Below, one piece after another: positions 17,969-26,759 of a stretch of DNA of 60,258 nucleotides. This DNA is from Lachnospiraceae bacterium (GTDB lineage: Bacteria; Bacillota; Clostridia; Lachnospirales; Lachnospiraceae), in assembly GCA_014799465.1 (NCBI GenBank), contig JAAVHZ010000039.1, forward strand, positions 1 through 60,258. Reading direction: 5' to 3'. Positions within the stretch are counted from its first letter, which is position 1, and every line of letters starts with the position of its first letter. Below the pieces are notes generated by a model. The model saw nothing but the letters and a program-made list of their open reading frames with translations. It was not told where the DNA came from and ran no database searches. The position numbers and the translations under genes are program-made.

Positions 17969-19542
17969 CGGAAAAGGATGTTATTTATAATGGCAGACGG
18001 ATTCTATTATTTGGCTCCGCAAATTCACGTTACATACTGCAGTATGTAAAGAAGATGCATTCTGAGAACAGAGTTGTAACATTAATTAATGATTCTCCTG
18101 CTATGGCAGATGATAAAAAAGAATTTTATAAATATTATAAAAATAATAATGTCAATATTATAACTATAAGGGATGAAAATTTGTACATACGTTGTTTAAA
18201 GTGTGCTGCAGAGATTAATTTATTAGAAGACTTTGATATATGTCATATTATGCTTGTGTCTCCGTTTGCATGTCTGACTGTGAAGATGTGCGAAAATAAA
18301 TTTAAATTTATTGCAGCTAATTTTTTTGGTTCTGATTTTTACAGGGCATCTGTGAAAATGATGAATGAACAGAAAATGTTGTTGGATACAGCAGATTCAA
18401 TAGTCATTCCAACAGATAAAATGAAACCGGAGTTGATAAAGCGATGGCCGGAGTTTGAAAGTAAAATACATACTGTATATTTTGAATCATCTGTGTTCAA
18501 TATATTGAGAGAAAATATTGAAAACAGCATTAGTTCGGAGGAATCTAAAGTACAACTTTCTGAAGATAAAATAGTAATTGCAGCAGGATATAATGGATAT
18601 AGACAGCAGCAGCACAGTATGTTCATCAAAGCATTAAATAATTGCAGCAGGGAAGTAAAAGATAAAGTTGTAGTTATATTTATGATGACATATGGAATGA
18701 CAGAAGATTATAAAAAACAGATACAAATGATGCTGAATAAAGCCGAATTTGAATATATCATTATTCAGACATATATAAATGATGAACAAATGGCATTATT
18801 GCGTAAAAGAATAGATATTTTCGTAAATGCAATTACAACAGACGCATTTAACGCAGCAATACAGGAAAGTCTTTTTTGTCAGTCTGTTATTATGTGCGGA
18901 GACTGGTTAGATTACCCACAATTAAAGGCTCAGAATGCAAATATTATTTATTTTAAAGATATGTATGAATTATCTGATAAAATAGAGCAGGTAATTTTGA
19001 ATATTGGTACTTATAAAAGAGAGGCTTTGATTAACCGTCAGGTAATAGAAAAAATTAATAAGCAAAGGGGACATGTTGAAGATTGGGGTTTTTTATATGA
19101 TGATATAAAGTTCAATCATAATGTTAAAAATGATGGAATATTTTTGTATCTTGCAGATAATGCAAAGATAGTTGAAAATAGAAACTGTATGTATCGTAGA
19201 GTCATGGAGATGTGGCTTAGAAAAAAAATAAAATCCGAAACACCTATTGTTTTATATCTGACAGAACATAAATTTAATAATATTACGATATATGGTGCAG
19301 GAACATTAGGAGAAATGGTGTATGAAGAAATAAAATATATGGATATAAATATTGATTTATGTGATGTAAATTTAGAAAACGCAGTATGGTTTGATGGGAA
19401 AATATTGAAGCCACAGGATTTGTCTGATAAAAAAATGGATTGTATTATCGTTACTCCTATTCACATATATGATGAAATAAAAGGGCAATTAAAAGGAAAA
19501 GCAGATACAGAAAACATAGTATCTCTTATTGATATTTTATAG
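17965..19542 (+). CDS. GT4-like glycosyltransferase with C-terminal Rossmann module (copy 1)
   Basis: 525 aa, GT-B fold judged from RRILLFGSANSRYILQYVKK at the N-terminus and TDAFNAAIQESLFCQS (about residue 293), where GT4 enzymes carry their Glu-containing donor motif. From about 435 (NNITIYGAGTLGEMVYEEIK) the recurring Rossmann module follows and ends SLIDIL. A close paralog is at 36139, sharing most motifs including the module. Donor unknown. Confidence 0.75.
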   Translation: MTEKDVIYNGRRILLFGSANSRYILQYVKKMHSENRVVTLINDSPAMADDKKEFYKYYKNNNVNIITIRDENLYIRCLKCAAEINLLEDFDICHIMLVSPFACLTVKMCENKFKFIAANFFGSDFYRASVKMMNEQKMLLDTADSIVIPTDKMKPELIKRWPEFESKIHTVYFESSVFNILRENIENSISSEESKVQLSEDKIVIAAGYNGYRQQQHSMFIKALNNCSREVKDKVVVIFMMTYGMTEDYKKQIQMMLNKAEFEYIIIQTYINDEQMALLRKRIDIFVNAITTDAFNAAIQESLFCQSVIMCGDWLDYPQLKAQNANIIYFKDMYELSDKIEQVILNIGTYKREALINRQVIEKINKQRGHVEDWGFLYDDIKFNHNVKNDGIFLYLADNAKIVENRNCMYRRVMEMWLRKKIKSETPIVLYLTEHKFNNITIYGAGTLGEMVYEEIKYMDINIDLCDVNLENAVWFDGKILKPQDLSDKKMDCIIVTPIHIYDEIKGQLKGKADTENIVSLIDIL

Positions 19543-19573
19543 GGTTGCATTTTATTGGAAAATGGAGGATAAT

Positions 19574-21286
19574 ATGAACGAAATAGGAAAAAAGAACATA
19601 ATCATTTTCGGAACCGGAAGATATGGAGAGGTTGCCGGTATTCTATTGGAAAAAAGGTATAATATTGTGGCATATTCTGATAATAATCAGGATAAATGGA
19701 ATCAGGAATTTTGCCATAAGATTATAATTCCGCCAAGCAGTATATCAGAATGTACATTTGACAAGGTGATTATTGCAAGCCAGTATTATGTGGTTATAGC
19801 AAAGCAACTTCATGAGATGGGAATTAAATGTGTGGAAACCTTTTATTATAAAGGACTATTGGATCAGCAGCCCAATTATTCAGATTATATATTGTTTGAA
19901 AACACATTCGATAGATTATATTCAAAGCAAAACTATACAAAAAATAATAAGGTGCTAATTTGTGCATATATATTCCCTCCATTAGGCGGACCAGGTTCGC
20001 AGCGTCCGACGAAATTTGTAAAATATCTAAGAAACTTTGGATATGAACCGGTGGTTGTTACAGTGGGAAATGATAATAATAAAACAAAGCGTGATGAAAG
20101 TCTTCTCAAAGATATACCGCCTGAAGTTGAAATAATAAGAATTAATAATGATATATTTTTTCCGGAGCAGCTATCTGAAACAGAAAAAACTGAATTAATA
20201 AATATATATTATGGCATTACAGGTTCAGAAAAGTGGATAAATAATTATGTAAATAGGGTGAATAATAATTTGAACCAATATCAAGAGTTTTTTATTCCTG
20301 ATACTAACATTTGCTGGGCAATAAAAGCATTGAATGTTATTCAGAAAGAAATTAATATTCAGGAATATGCAGCATGTTACACCACAGGGAATCCTTTCAG
20401 CATTTTTATTATTGGTTATTACTTAAAAAAGTTATATGGACTTCCATGGATTATGGATTATAGAGACCCTTGGACTATGGACGATTATTATAATCAGATG
20501 GTATATGAGGAAAGAAAAAATACTTTGAAATTAGAGCAGATTTTAGAAAGATCACTTCTTCAATATTCTGATGCAGTAATAAATGTTGCAGAGGGATATA
20601 ATGAGGAAATGCTGGAAAAATCAGTATGTAATGAGGAAAAGTTATACTGTATTACGAATGGATATGATGAAGAAGACTTTGCAGATTTAGACATATCCTG
20701 TGATAATGAAATATTTTCAATGTGCTATAATGGAACTTTATATAATAGACATAGGGATAAATATGATATAATAATCGATGTGTTGAATGAGTTAATAAAA
20801 AATCAGGTGATTGATAAGGAAAAATTTGTATGGGTCATTAACGGTCGTTCTGAGGATAATAAAATATATGATTTTCTTAAGGAAAAAGATATTTACCATA
20901 TTATCCGTTTTAATAATTTTTTAACTCATGGTGAAAGTATATCAGTGGCAATGCATTCGGACTTATTGATTCAGTTCGGCAGTGATAAAAAAAGAAAGAG
21001 GACAGGATACAGCGGAAAGATATTTGAGTATCTGAGAATGAGAAGACCGATTTTATCTATTTCCTCAAAAGATAGTATATTGACGGATTTAATGGAAGAG
21101 ACCGGATGCGGCAGGAACTTTGCCTATTGTGATTTAGAGGAAATTAGAGATTATATACAAGAAGTATATTTTAATTGGCAGAATAAATCGGATAATAGAA
21201 ATCTTAATTATGACAAGATTAGCAAATACAGCAGAATAAATACAACAAAGCAGCTTGCTGAAGTTATAAAGAAAATAAGCAATTAA
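19574..21286 (+). CDS. GT4 glycosyltransferase with N-terminal Rossmann module
   Basis: 570 aa. The first about 110 residues are the Rossmann module (NIIIFGTGRYGEVAGILL, YSDNNQDKWN). Then CAYIFPPLGGPGSQRPTKFV, the start of a GT4 N-domain, DYRDPWTMDDYY, NGYDEEDF, and GYSGKIFEYLRMRRP near residue 485 as the donor-binding part. ATG at 19574 chosen because GGAGG lies 5 bases before it; the open frame extends upstream to 19529 without SD support. Confidence 0.82.
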   Translation: MNEIGKKNIIIFGTGRYGEVAGILLEKRYNIVAYSDNNQDKWNQEFCHKIIIPPSSISECTFDKVIIASQYYVVIAKQLHEMGIKCVETFYYKGLLDQQPNYSDYILFENTFDRLYSKQNYTKNNKVLICAYIFPPLGGPGSQRPTKFVKYLRNFGYEPVVVTVGNDNNKTKRDESLLKDIPPEVEIIRINNDIFFPEQLSETEKTELINIYYGITGSEKWINNYVNRVNNNLNQYQEFFIPDTNICWAIKALNVIQKEINIQEYAACYTTGNPFSIFIIGYYLKKLYGLPWIMDYRDPWTMDDYYNQMVYEERKNTLKLEQILERSLLQYSDAVINVAEGYNEEMLEKSVCNEEKLYCITNGYDEEDFADLDISCDNEIFSMCYNGTLYNRHRDKYDIIIDVLNELIKNQVIDKEKFVWVINGRSEDNKIYDFLKEKDIYHIIRFNNFLTHGESISVAMHSDLLIQFGSDKKRKRTGYSGKIFEYLRMRRPILSISSKDSILTDLMEETGCGRNFAYCDLEEIRDYIQEVYFNWQNKSDNRNLNYDKISKYSRINTTKQLAEVIKKISN

Positions 21287-21334
21287 ATAGAATTTTATAA
21301 AATTCACATATACAATGACACGGAGGAAACATTT

Positions 21335-22648
21335 ATGAAAGAAACATTATTAAAAAAAATAGAAAATAGGGAAATTGTTGTAGGCGTCATTGGTTTAGGA
21401 TATGTAGGTCTTCCTTTAGCTGTAGAAAAAGCAAAGGCAGGATTTAAGACAATTGGTTTTGATGTGCAGAAGAAAAAGGTAGATATGGTAAATCAGGGTA
21501 AGAACTATATCGGTGATGTAGTAAATGAAGATTTATCAGAATTGGTAAGTTCGGGAATGTTAAAGGCTACAGAAGATTTTAGCTTTGTAAAAAATGTGGA
21601 TTTTATTGCTATTTGTGTTCCTACACCATTAGATGCACATCAGCAGCCTGATATAAGCTGCGTGAAAAACTCTACTATTGACATTGCTAAGTATCTTACA
21701 AAAGAGACTATTGTTGTATTAGAATCCACCACTTATCCGGGAACAACTGAAGAATTAATTAAACCTTTGCTGGAAGAAGGCTCAGGACTAAAATGTGGTG
21801 AAGATTTCTATCTGGCATTTTCACCGGAGCGTGTTGACCCGGGTAACCTGATATATAAGACTAAAAATACTCCTAAGGTTGTAGGAGGTGTTGGAAAAGA
21901 TGCTACTCAGGTGGCGGCTGCAATGTATAGGGCTGTATTGGATGGTAATGTATTCGAGGTATCCAGTCCGGCGGTTGCAGAAATGGAAAAAATATTGGAA
22001 AACACATATAGGAATATTAATATAGGAATGGTAAATGAACTGACAATGCTGTGTAATGAAATGGGAATCAGTATGTGGGAGGTTATAGAAGCGGCAAAGT
22101 CGAAGCCTTATGGGTATCAGGCATTTTATCCCGGACCAGGGCTGGGAGGTCATTGTATTCCATTAGACCCATACTATTTAAGCTGGAAAGCAAGGGAGTA
22201 TGGATTTCATACTTCAATGATTGAAAGTTCTATGATGATTAATGATAAAATGCCGGAATATTGTGTAGAACGGGCAGGCAAGATACTGAACAGGTATAAA
22301 AAGGCACTTAATGGTTCGAGAATTCTTGTATTAGGTGTAGCATATAAGCAGGATATTGACGATTACAGGGAAAGTCCCGCTATAAAAGTAATAAAACATT
22401 TAGAGGAAGAAGGGGTTTGTGTAGATTTTTATGACCCATATATTTCCGAATATAATTCTTGCGGAGTAAGTAAACAGGGATTATTAAGCATTACTCCGGA
22501 AATTGTTAAGAATTATGATTTGGTTATGATTACAACGGCACATACTACAGTAGATTATGAAATGATACAAAAAAATGCTTCTATGATATTTGATACAAAA
22601 AATGCGGCAAAAAATATATCGGACCGCAGTAATATTGAAGTATTATAA
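21335..22648 (+). CDS. wbpA: UDP-N-acetylglucosamine 6-dehydrogenase, WbpA-like
   Basis: 437 aa. NAD-binding GVIGLGYVGLPLAVEKAKAG, CVPTPLDAHQQPD, LESTTYPGTTEE, FSPERVDPGN and PGPGLGGHCIPLDPYYL (catalytic Cys) identify a UDP-sugar 6-dehydrogenase of the WbpA/WbpO group. It oxidises UDP-GlcNAc to UDP-GlcNAcA with two NAD+. First enzyme of the WbpA-B-E-type diamino-uronate set spread over 21.3-32.2 kb. Confidence 0.88.
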   Translation: MKETLLKKIENREIVVGVIGLGYVGLPLAVEKAKAGFKTIGFDVQKKKVDMVNQGKNYIGDVVNEDLSELVSSGMLKATEDFSFVKNVDFIAICVPTPLDAHQQPDISCVKNSTIDIAKYLTKETIVVLESTTYPGTTEELIKPLLEEGSGLKCGEDFYLAFSPERVDPGNLIYKTKNTPKVVGGVGKDATQVAAAMYRAVLDGNVFEVSSPAVAEMEKILENTYRNINIGMVNELTMLCNEMGISMWEVIEAAKSKPYGYQAFYPGPGLGGHCIPLDPYYLSWKAREYGFHTSMIESSMMINDKMPEYCVERAGKILNRYKKALNGSRILVLGVAYKQDIDDYRESPAIKVIKHLEEEGVCVDFYDPYISEYNSCGVSKQGLLSITPEIVKNYDLVMITTAHTTVDYEMIQKNASMIFDTKNAAKNISDRSNIEVL

Positions 22649-22675
22649 TATGACTGAAAAGGAAGTGAAAATATA

Positions 22676-23410
22676 ATGAAGTTTACATATGACGGTTACA
22701 GAGAATTACTGGAGCTTTTATTTAAAAACGGATATAAAGCAGTTTCATATGAATATGAAAGTGATGATGAAAAAATAGTAGTACTCCGCCATGATGTGGA
22801 CCGCTCTATTCAGGATGCAGTACGGTTATCGGAAATTGAAAAAGAGTATGGAATATCAGCAGTATATTTTATTTTGTTAAGCTCGGATTTTTATAATGTA
22901 TGCACAGCGGAATCTGCAAAAGCTATCAGTAAAATTTGTGAAAATGGAGGAACTATAGGACTGCATTTTGACGAAACAAAATATGATGTTAATGATATTT
23001 CAGATATGGTGAAGCATATAGAAAACGAAGCCGCAATTCTTCGTCAGATTACAGGTCTGGATATAAAAACTGTATCCATGCACAGACCGTCAAAGACTAC
23101 ATTAGAAAGCGATATTGTTATTCCGGGCATTATTAATTCGTATTCTCAAAAATATTTTAAAGAATATAAGTATCTTTCAGATTCAAGAATGCATTGGAGA
23201 GAGAATGCCAAAGAAGTTATAGAGTCCGGAAAATATAATAAAATGCAGATACTGACACATGCATTTTGGTATCATGATAAAGATTATACGCCAAATGAAA
23301 TACTTTGTTCATTTATAGACAGAATGAAATGGAATACCTACCGGAACATTGTAAATAATACAACAAATCCACAAGAATTTATAACTGAAGATGATGTAAG
23401 AAAACTATAA
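22676..23410 (+). CDS. polysaccharide deacetylase-like protein
   Basis: 244 aa, cytoplasmic. LRHDVDRSIQDAVRLSEIEK holds the Asp-Asp pair of NodB-fold deacetylases, followed by AVYFILL, IGLHFDETKYD (metal His) and SMHRPSKTT. A late ILTHAFWYHD supplies another His. These fit a metal-dependent amidohydrolase of the carbohydrate esterase 4 superfamily. Placed between the 6-dehydrogenase and an LpxD-like acyltransferase, it could remove an acetyl group so that another acyl group can be put on (inference). Confidence 0.7.
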   Translation: MKFTYDGYRELLELLFKNGYKAVSYEYESDDEKIVVLRHDVDRSIQDAVRLSEIEKEYGISAVYFILLSSDFYNVCTAESAKAISKICENGGTIGLHFDETKYDVNDISDMVKHIENEAAILRQITGLDIKTVSMHRPSKTTLESDIVIPGIINSYSQKYFKEYKYLSDSRMHWRENAKEVIESGKYNKMQILTHAFWYHDKDYTPNEILCSFIDRMKWNTYRNIVNNTTNPQEFITEDDVRKL

Positions 23411-23437
23411 AAAGTTTTCATACAAAGAGAGGTATAT

Positions 23438-24355
23438 ATGGATATAAAAATAAAAGATATATTGGAATTTCTCAATAATGGAGATGATAAGATAGAATTT
23501 AACGGAGATGAGGATGAAAAAATAACAGGGTATTCCACTATTGCAAATTATAATAGGGGAACAGTGACATGGATAAAAAATAGCGAAAAATATTTGGAAT
23601 ATAAGGATAAGATATCCGAGATACAATTATTAATAACCGGAACAGGTGTATTAAAGGAAACATTACCGTTGAATGTAATTGTTACAGATAATCCTAAGAA
23701 TGTATTTTTTTCTATTCTAAGAGAATATTTTAGTGAAAAAGTAAATCCGGGTATTGGAAAGAATACCGTTATTGATGAAAGTGCCAAGATATCCGATAAT
23801 GTATATATAGGACATAATTGTGTAATAGAGTCGGGTGTAGTAATTGGTGAGAATACAATTATAAATCATAATGTTACAATCAGAAAAAATGTAATAATCG
23901 GAAAAAGATGTGAAATAAAGTCAGGCAGTGTTCTGGGAGAGGAAGGCTATGGATATAGTAAACAAAACGGCCGGTTTGTTAAGGTACCACATTTTGGAAG
24001 AGTTGTAATTGGAGATGATGTGGAAATAGGTTCAAATACTGTAATAGACAGGGGAACAATGGATGATACATATATTGGTGATGGGTGTAAAATTAATAAT
24101 CTATGCCATATCGGGCATAACGTCAGGATAGGAAATTATGTAAGAATCATGATAGGTACTATGATATGCGGAAGTACGGTAATTCATGATTATGCATATT
24201 TAGCCCCCGGTTCCATTGTGAAAAATCAACTTGAAATCGGAAGTGATTCTGTAATTGGTATGGGAAGTGTGGTTATAGATAATGTCCAGGAAGGTAAAGT
24301 AGTAGTTGGAGTTCCGGGCAAGGTAATAAGGGATAATGTAGGAAAAAAACTTTAG
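23438..24355 (+). CDS. LpxD-like acyltransferase (copy 1, with N-terminal domain)
   Basis: 305 aa. Residues 1-100 look like the uridine-binding N-domain of LpxD (ITGYSTIANYNRGTVTWI). From about 108 hexapeptide repeats follow, with DRGTMDDTYIGDGCKINN and NLCHIGHNVRIG. This block is nearly the LpxD catalytic region, where the His before N is the base. LpxD transfers 3-hydroxyacyl from ACP to the 2-amine of a UDP-glucosamine; this organism type has no lipid A, so the enzyme is probably used to N-acylate an amino sugar nucleotide. One of three such proteins in the cluster. Confidence 0.82.
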   Translation: MDIKIKDILEFLNNGDDKIEFNGDEDEKITGYSTIANYNRGTVTWIKNSEKYLEYKDKISEIQLLITGTGVLKETLPLNVIVTDNPKNVFFSILREYFSEKVNPGIGKNTVIDESAKISDNVYIGHNCVIESGVVIGENTIINHNVTIRKNVIIGKRCEIKSGSVLGEEGYGYSKQNGRFVKVPHFGRVVIGDDVEIGSNTVIDRGTMDDTYIGDGCKINNLCHIGHNVRIGNYVRIMIGTMICGSTVIHDYAYLAPGSIVKNQLEIGSDSVIGMGSVVIDNVQEGKVVVGVPGKVIRDNVGKKL

Positions 24356-24368
24356 CGGAGGAAACCTT

Positions 24369-25454
24369 ATGAAATATGCACTAATTGGTTGCGGCAGAAT
24401 AGCAAAAAATCATGTTAAGGCAGCCATAAATAATAATCTGGAATTTGTTGCAGCATGTGATTTGGAAAAAGAGAATATTTCAGATGTGCTGTCACGGGGA
24501 GAATATCCTGCACCTGAAATGGTCAGGCAGTACACGGACTACAAAAAAATGATTGAAGAAAATAAAATAGAATTGATTGCCATTGCAACAGAAAGCGGCT
24601 CCCATGCAGAGATTGCAATATATTGTATTGAACATGGAATACATGTTATTATTGAAAAACCCATTGCAATGTCCATTAAGGATGCAGATGAAATTGTTAA
24701 AAAATCAGAGGAATATAATGTAAAAGTATGTGCATGCCATCAGAACAGATTTAACGTAGCAGTTCAGAAATTAAGACAGGCAGTTGAACAAAACCGCTTT
24801 GGGAGACTGTCTCATGGCTCCATTCATGTAAGATGGAATCGGAATGAGGGATATTATACCCAGGCACCATGGCGAGGAACTTGGGAACATGACGGAGGAA
24901 CATTGATGAACCAATGCATTCATGGAATTGATTTATTGAGATGGATGTTAGGGGATGAAGTAGAGGAAGTGTATGGTACTGTAAGGCAGCGGTTTCACGA
25001 TTATTTAGAGGCGGAAGATGTTGGAATGGCGGTAGTGAAATTTAAGAATGGTGCTATTGCAACTATAGAAGGGACAACAAACGTATATCCCCGGAATTTA
25101 GAAGAAACTTTATATGTATTTGGAGAACGGGGAACTGTTAAAATTGGTGGAACTTCTACAAATAACATTGATATTTGGGAATTTGATACTGAGACAGATG
25201 AAGATGTACAGAATAAAGGACTAGAAGAAGCTACAAGTAATGTATATGGAAATGGTCATACAAGTCTGTATGCGGATATGATAGAAGCAATCAAAGAGGA
25301 CAGATTACCTTATGTAGATGGAAAAGCGGGAAGAAATGCGGTGGAGATGATACTTGCTATTTATAAAAGTCAAAAAGAAGGTAAGCCGGTTAAATTACCG
25401 CTTTGTGATTTTTCTACTATGGATATGATTGGAGAATTTGACGGAAATGAATGA
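24369..25454 (+). CDS. wbpB: Gfo/Idh/MocA oxidoreductase, WbpB-like
   Basis: 361 aa. YALIGCGRIAKNHVKAA (NAD-binding), VIIEKPIAMSIKDAD (EKP motif, about 99), HQNRFNVAVQKLR, and HDGGTLMNQCIHGIDLLRW (about 178-196), which matches WbpB/WlbA. WbpB oxidises C3 of UDP-GlcNAcA to the 3-keto sugar, which WbpE then aminates. The WbpA and WbpE homologs are in the same run. Confidence 0.88.
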   Translation: MKYALIGCGRIAKNHVKAAINNNLEFVAACDLEKENISDVLSRGEYPAPEMVRQYTDYKKMIEENKIELIAIATESGSHAEIAIYCIEHGIHVIIEKPIAMSIKDADEIVKKSEEYNVKVCACHQNRFNVAVQKLRQAVEQNRFGRLSHGSIHVRWNRNEGYYTQAPWRGTWEHDGGTLMNQCIHGIDLLRWMLGDEVEEVYGTVRQRFHDYLEAEDVGMAVVKFKNGAIATIEGTTNVYPRNLEETLYVFGERGTVKIGGTSTNNIDIWEFDTETDEDVQNKGLEEATSNVYGNGHTSLYADMIEAIKEDRLPYVDGKAGRNAVEMILAIYKSQKEGKPVKLPLCDFSTMDMIGEFDGNE

Positions 25455-26751
25455 GATGAAGGGAAAAAATATTAAAATAGGTGAAAATGTATATATAGAA
25501 GATACTGTAAAATTAGGTAACAATATTAAGATTGGAAATAATGTTTCAATTATGGGAAATGTTATTATCGGTGACGGTACCGTTATTCAGTCAGGAGTTG
25601 TGATAGGAGAAGAAGGATTTGATTATGTCAGGGAAGGAAATCAGGTTATCAGCAAAATACAGGGTGATGGCAGTGTTATAATTGGAAAATATGTAGTAAT
25701 TGGTTCTAATACCTGTATTGACCGGGGAACAACTAAAGATACAAAAATAGGAGATGGGGTGAAAATATCCAATCTATGCCATATTGCACATAATGTAGAA
25801 ATAAAGTCTAATTGTATTATACCAGCAAAAGTTTCCATATCATCTAATACCATAATAGGACATGACAGTTTTATAGGTGCCGGGGCTACCATAAAGGATA
25901 ATATTGTTATTGGTGACAGTACATTTGTAGGATTAGGTTCTGTAGTAAAAAATAATATTGTGAACAGTCAGACTGTATTTGGCAATCCTGCAAGGCTTTA
26001 TGAGAGAAAAAACAATCTGATTTCCATTAACAAAATTAATAAGACATTTAGTAATTCTTCTAACAATACAGATAAGACGCTGGACGATATTTCTTTTGAA
26101 ATTAACCAGAATGAGTTCGTATCTATATTAGGTCCGTCGGGATGTGGAAAATCAACGTTGTTAAGAATTGTGGCAGGGTTATTAGATGCAGATAGTGGAA
26201 ATATTGAATCTAATAACAAAAGCAAAGATAAGAAGTTGGGAATGGTGTTCCAAGAAGACTCTTTAATGCCGTGGTTCAATGTAGAAAAAAATGTGGCATT
26301 GGGTCTGAAAATCAAGAAAATGGATAAGAATAAAATAAAGGAAAAAGTAAAATGGGCATTGGATTTAGTTGGATTAAGCGGTTATGAGAAGTACTATCCG
26401 CATCAGCTTTCCGGTGGAATGAAAAAAAGGGCAGCCATTGCAAGGTGTCTTGTTTTGGAGCAGCCATTAATGCTTATGGACGAGCCGTTCGGGGCATTGG
26501 ATGCTGCTACAAAGCTATCTATACAAGAAGATTTATTAAAATTAAGAGAGAAAGAAAAATTCTCTATTTGTATGGTTACACATGATGTTGAGGAAGCGGT
26601 GTATTTGTCAGACCGAATAGTTATTGTAAAAGGAAAGCCTGCCAATATTGAAGAGATTATTGAAATCAATCTGCCGCATCCGAGAGACAGAGATGGAGAG
26701 CAATTTATAGCTATAAAGCAAAAAATACTTGATATTGTGCATGACAGATAG
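25447..26751 (+). CDS. fusion: LpxD-like acyltransferase + ABC importer ATPase
   Basis: 434 aa in one uninterrupted frame. Residues 1-190 are hexapeptide repeats of the LpxD type (IDRGTTKDTKIGDGVKISN, NLCHIAHNVEIK) without the LpxD N-domain. From about 200 comes an SsuB/TauB-type ATPase: Walker A GPSGCGKST (about 229-237), Q-loop FQEDSLMPWF, signature LSGGMKKRAAIARC (about 320), Walker B LMLMDEPFGALD (about 341-352), H-loop VTHDVEEAV. The matching binding protein and permease are encoded 1.5-3.3 kb downstream. An acyltransferase joined to an importer ATPase is not a combination I know. ATG at 25447 chosen (GGAG 12 bases before; overlaps the previous stop by 8); ATG at 25456 is possible. Confidence 0.88.
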   Translation: MNEMKGKNIKIGENVYIEDTVKLGNNIKIGNNVSIMGNVIIGDGTVIQSGVVIGEEGFDYVREGNQVISKIQGDGSVIIGKYVVIGSNTCIDRGTTKDTKIGDGVKISNLCHIAHNVEIKSNCIIPAKVSISSNTIIGHDSFIGAGATIKDNIVIGDSTFVGLGSVVKNNIVNSQTVFGNPARLYERKNNLISINKINKTFSNSSNNTDKTLDDISFEINQNEFVSILGPSGCGKSTLLRIVAGLLDADSGNIESNNKSKDKKLGMVFQEDSLMPWFNVEKNVALGLKIKKMDKNKIKEKVKWALDLVGLSGYEKYYPHQLSGGMKKRAAIARCLVLEQPLMLMDEPFGALDAATKLSIQEDLLKLREKEKFSICMVTHDVEEAVYLSDRIVIVKGKPANIEEIIEINLPHPRDRDGEQFIAIKQKILDIVHDR

Positions 26752-26759
26752 GAGATAAG

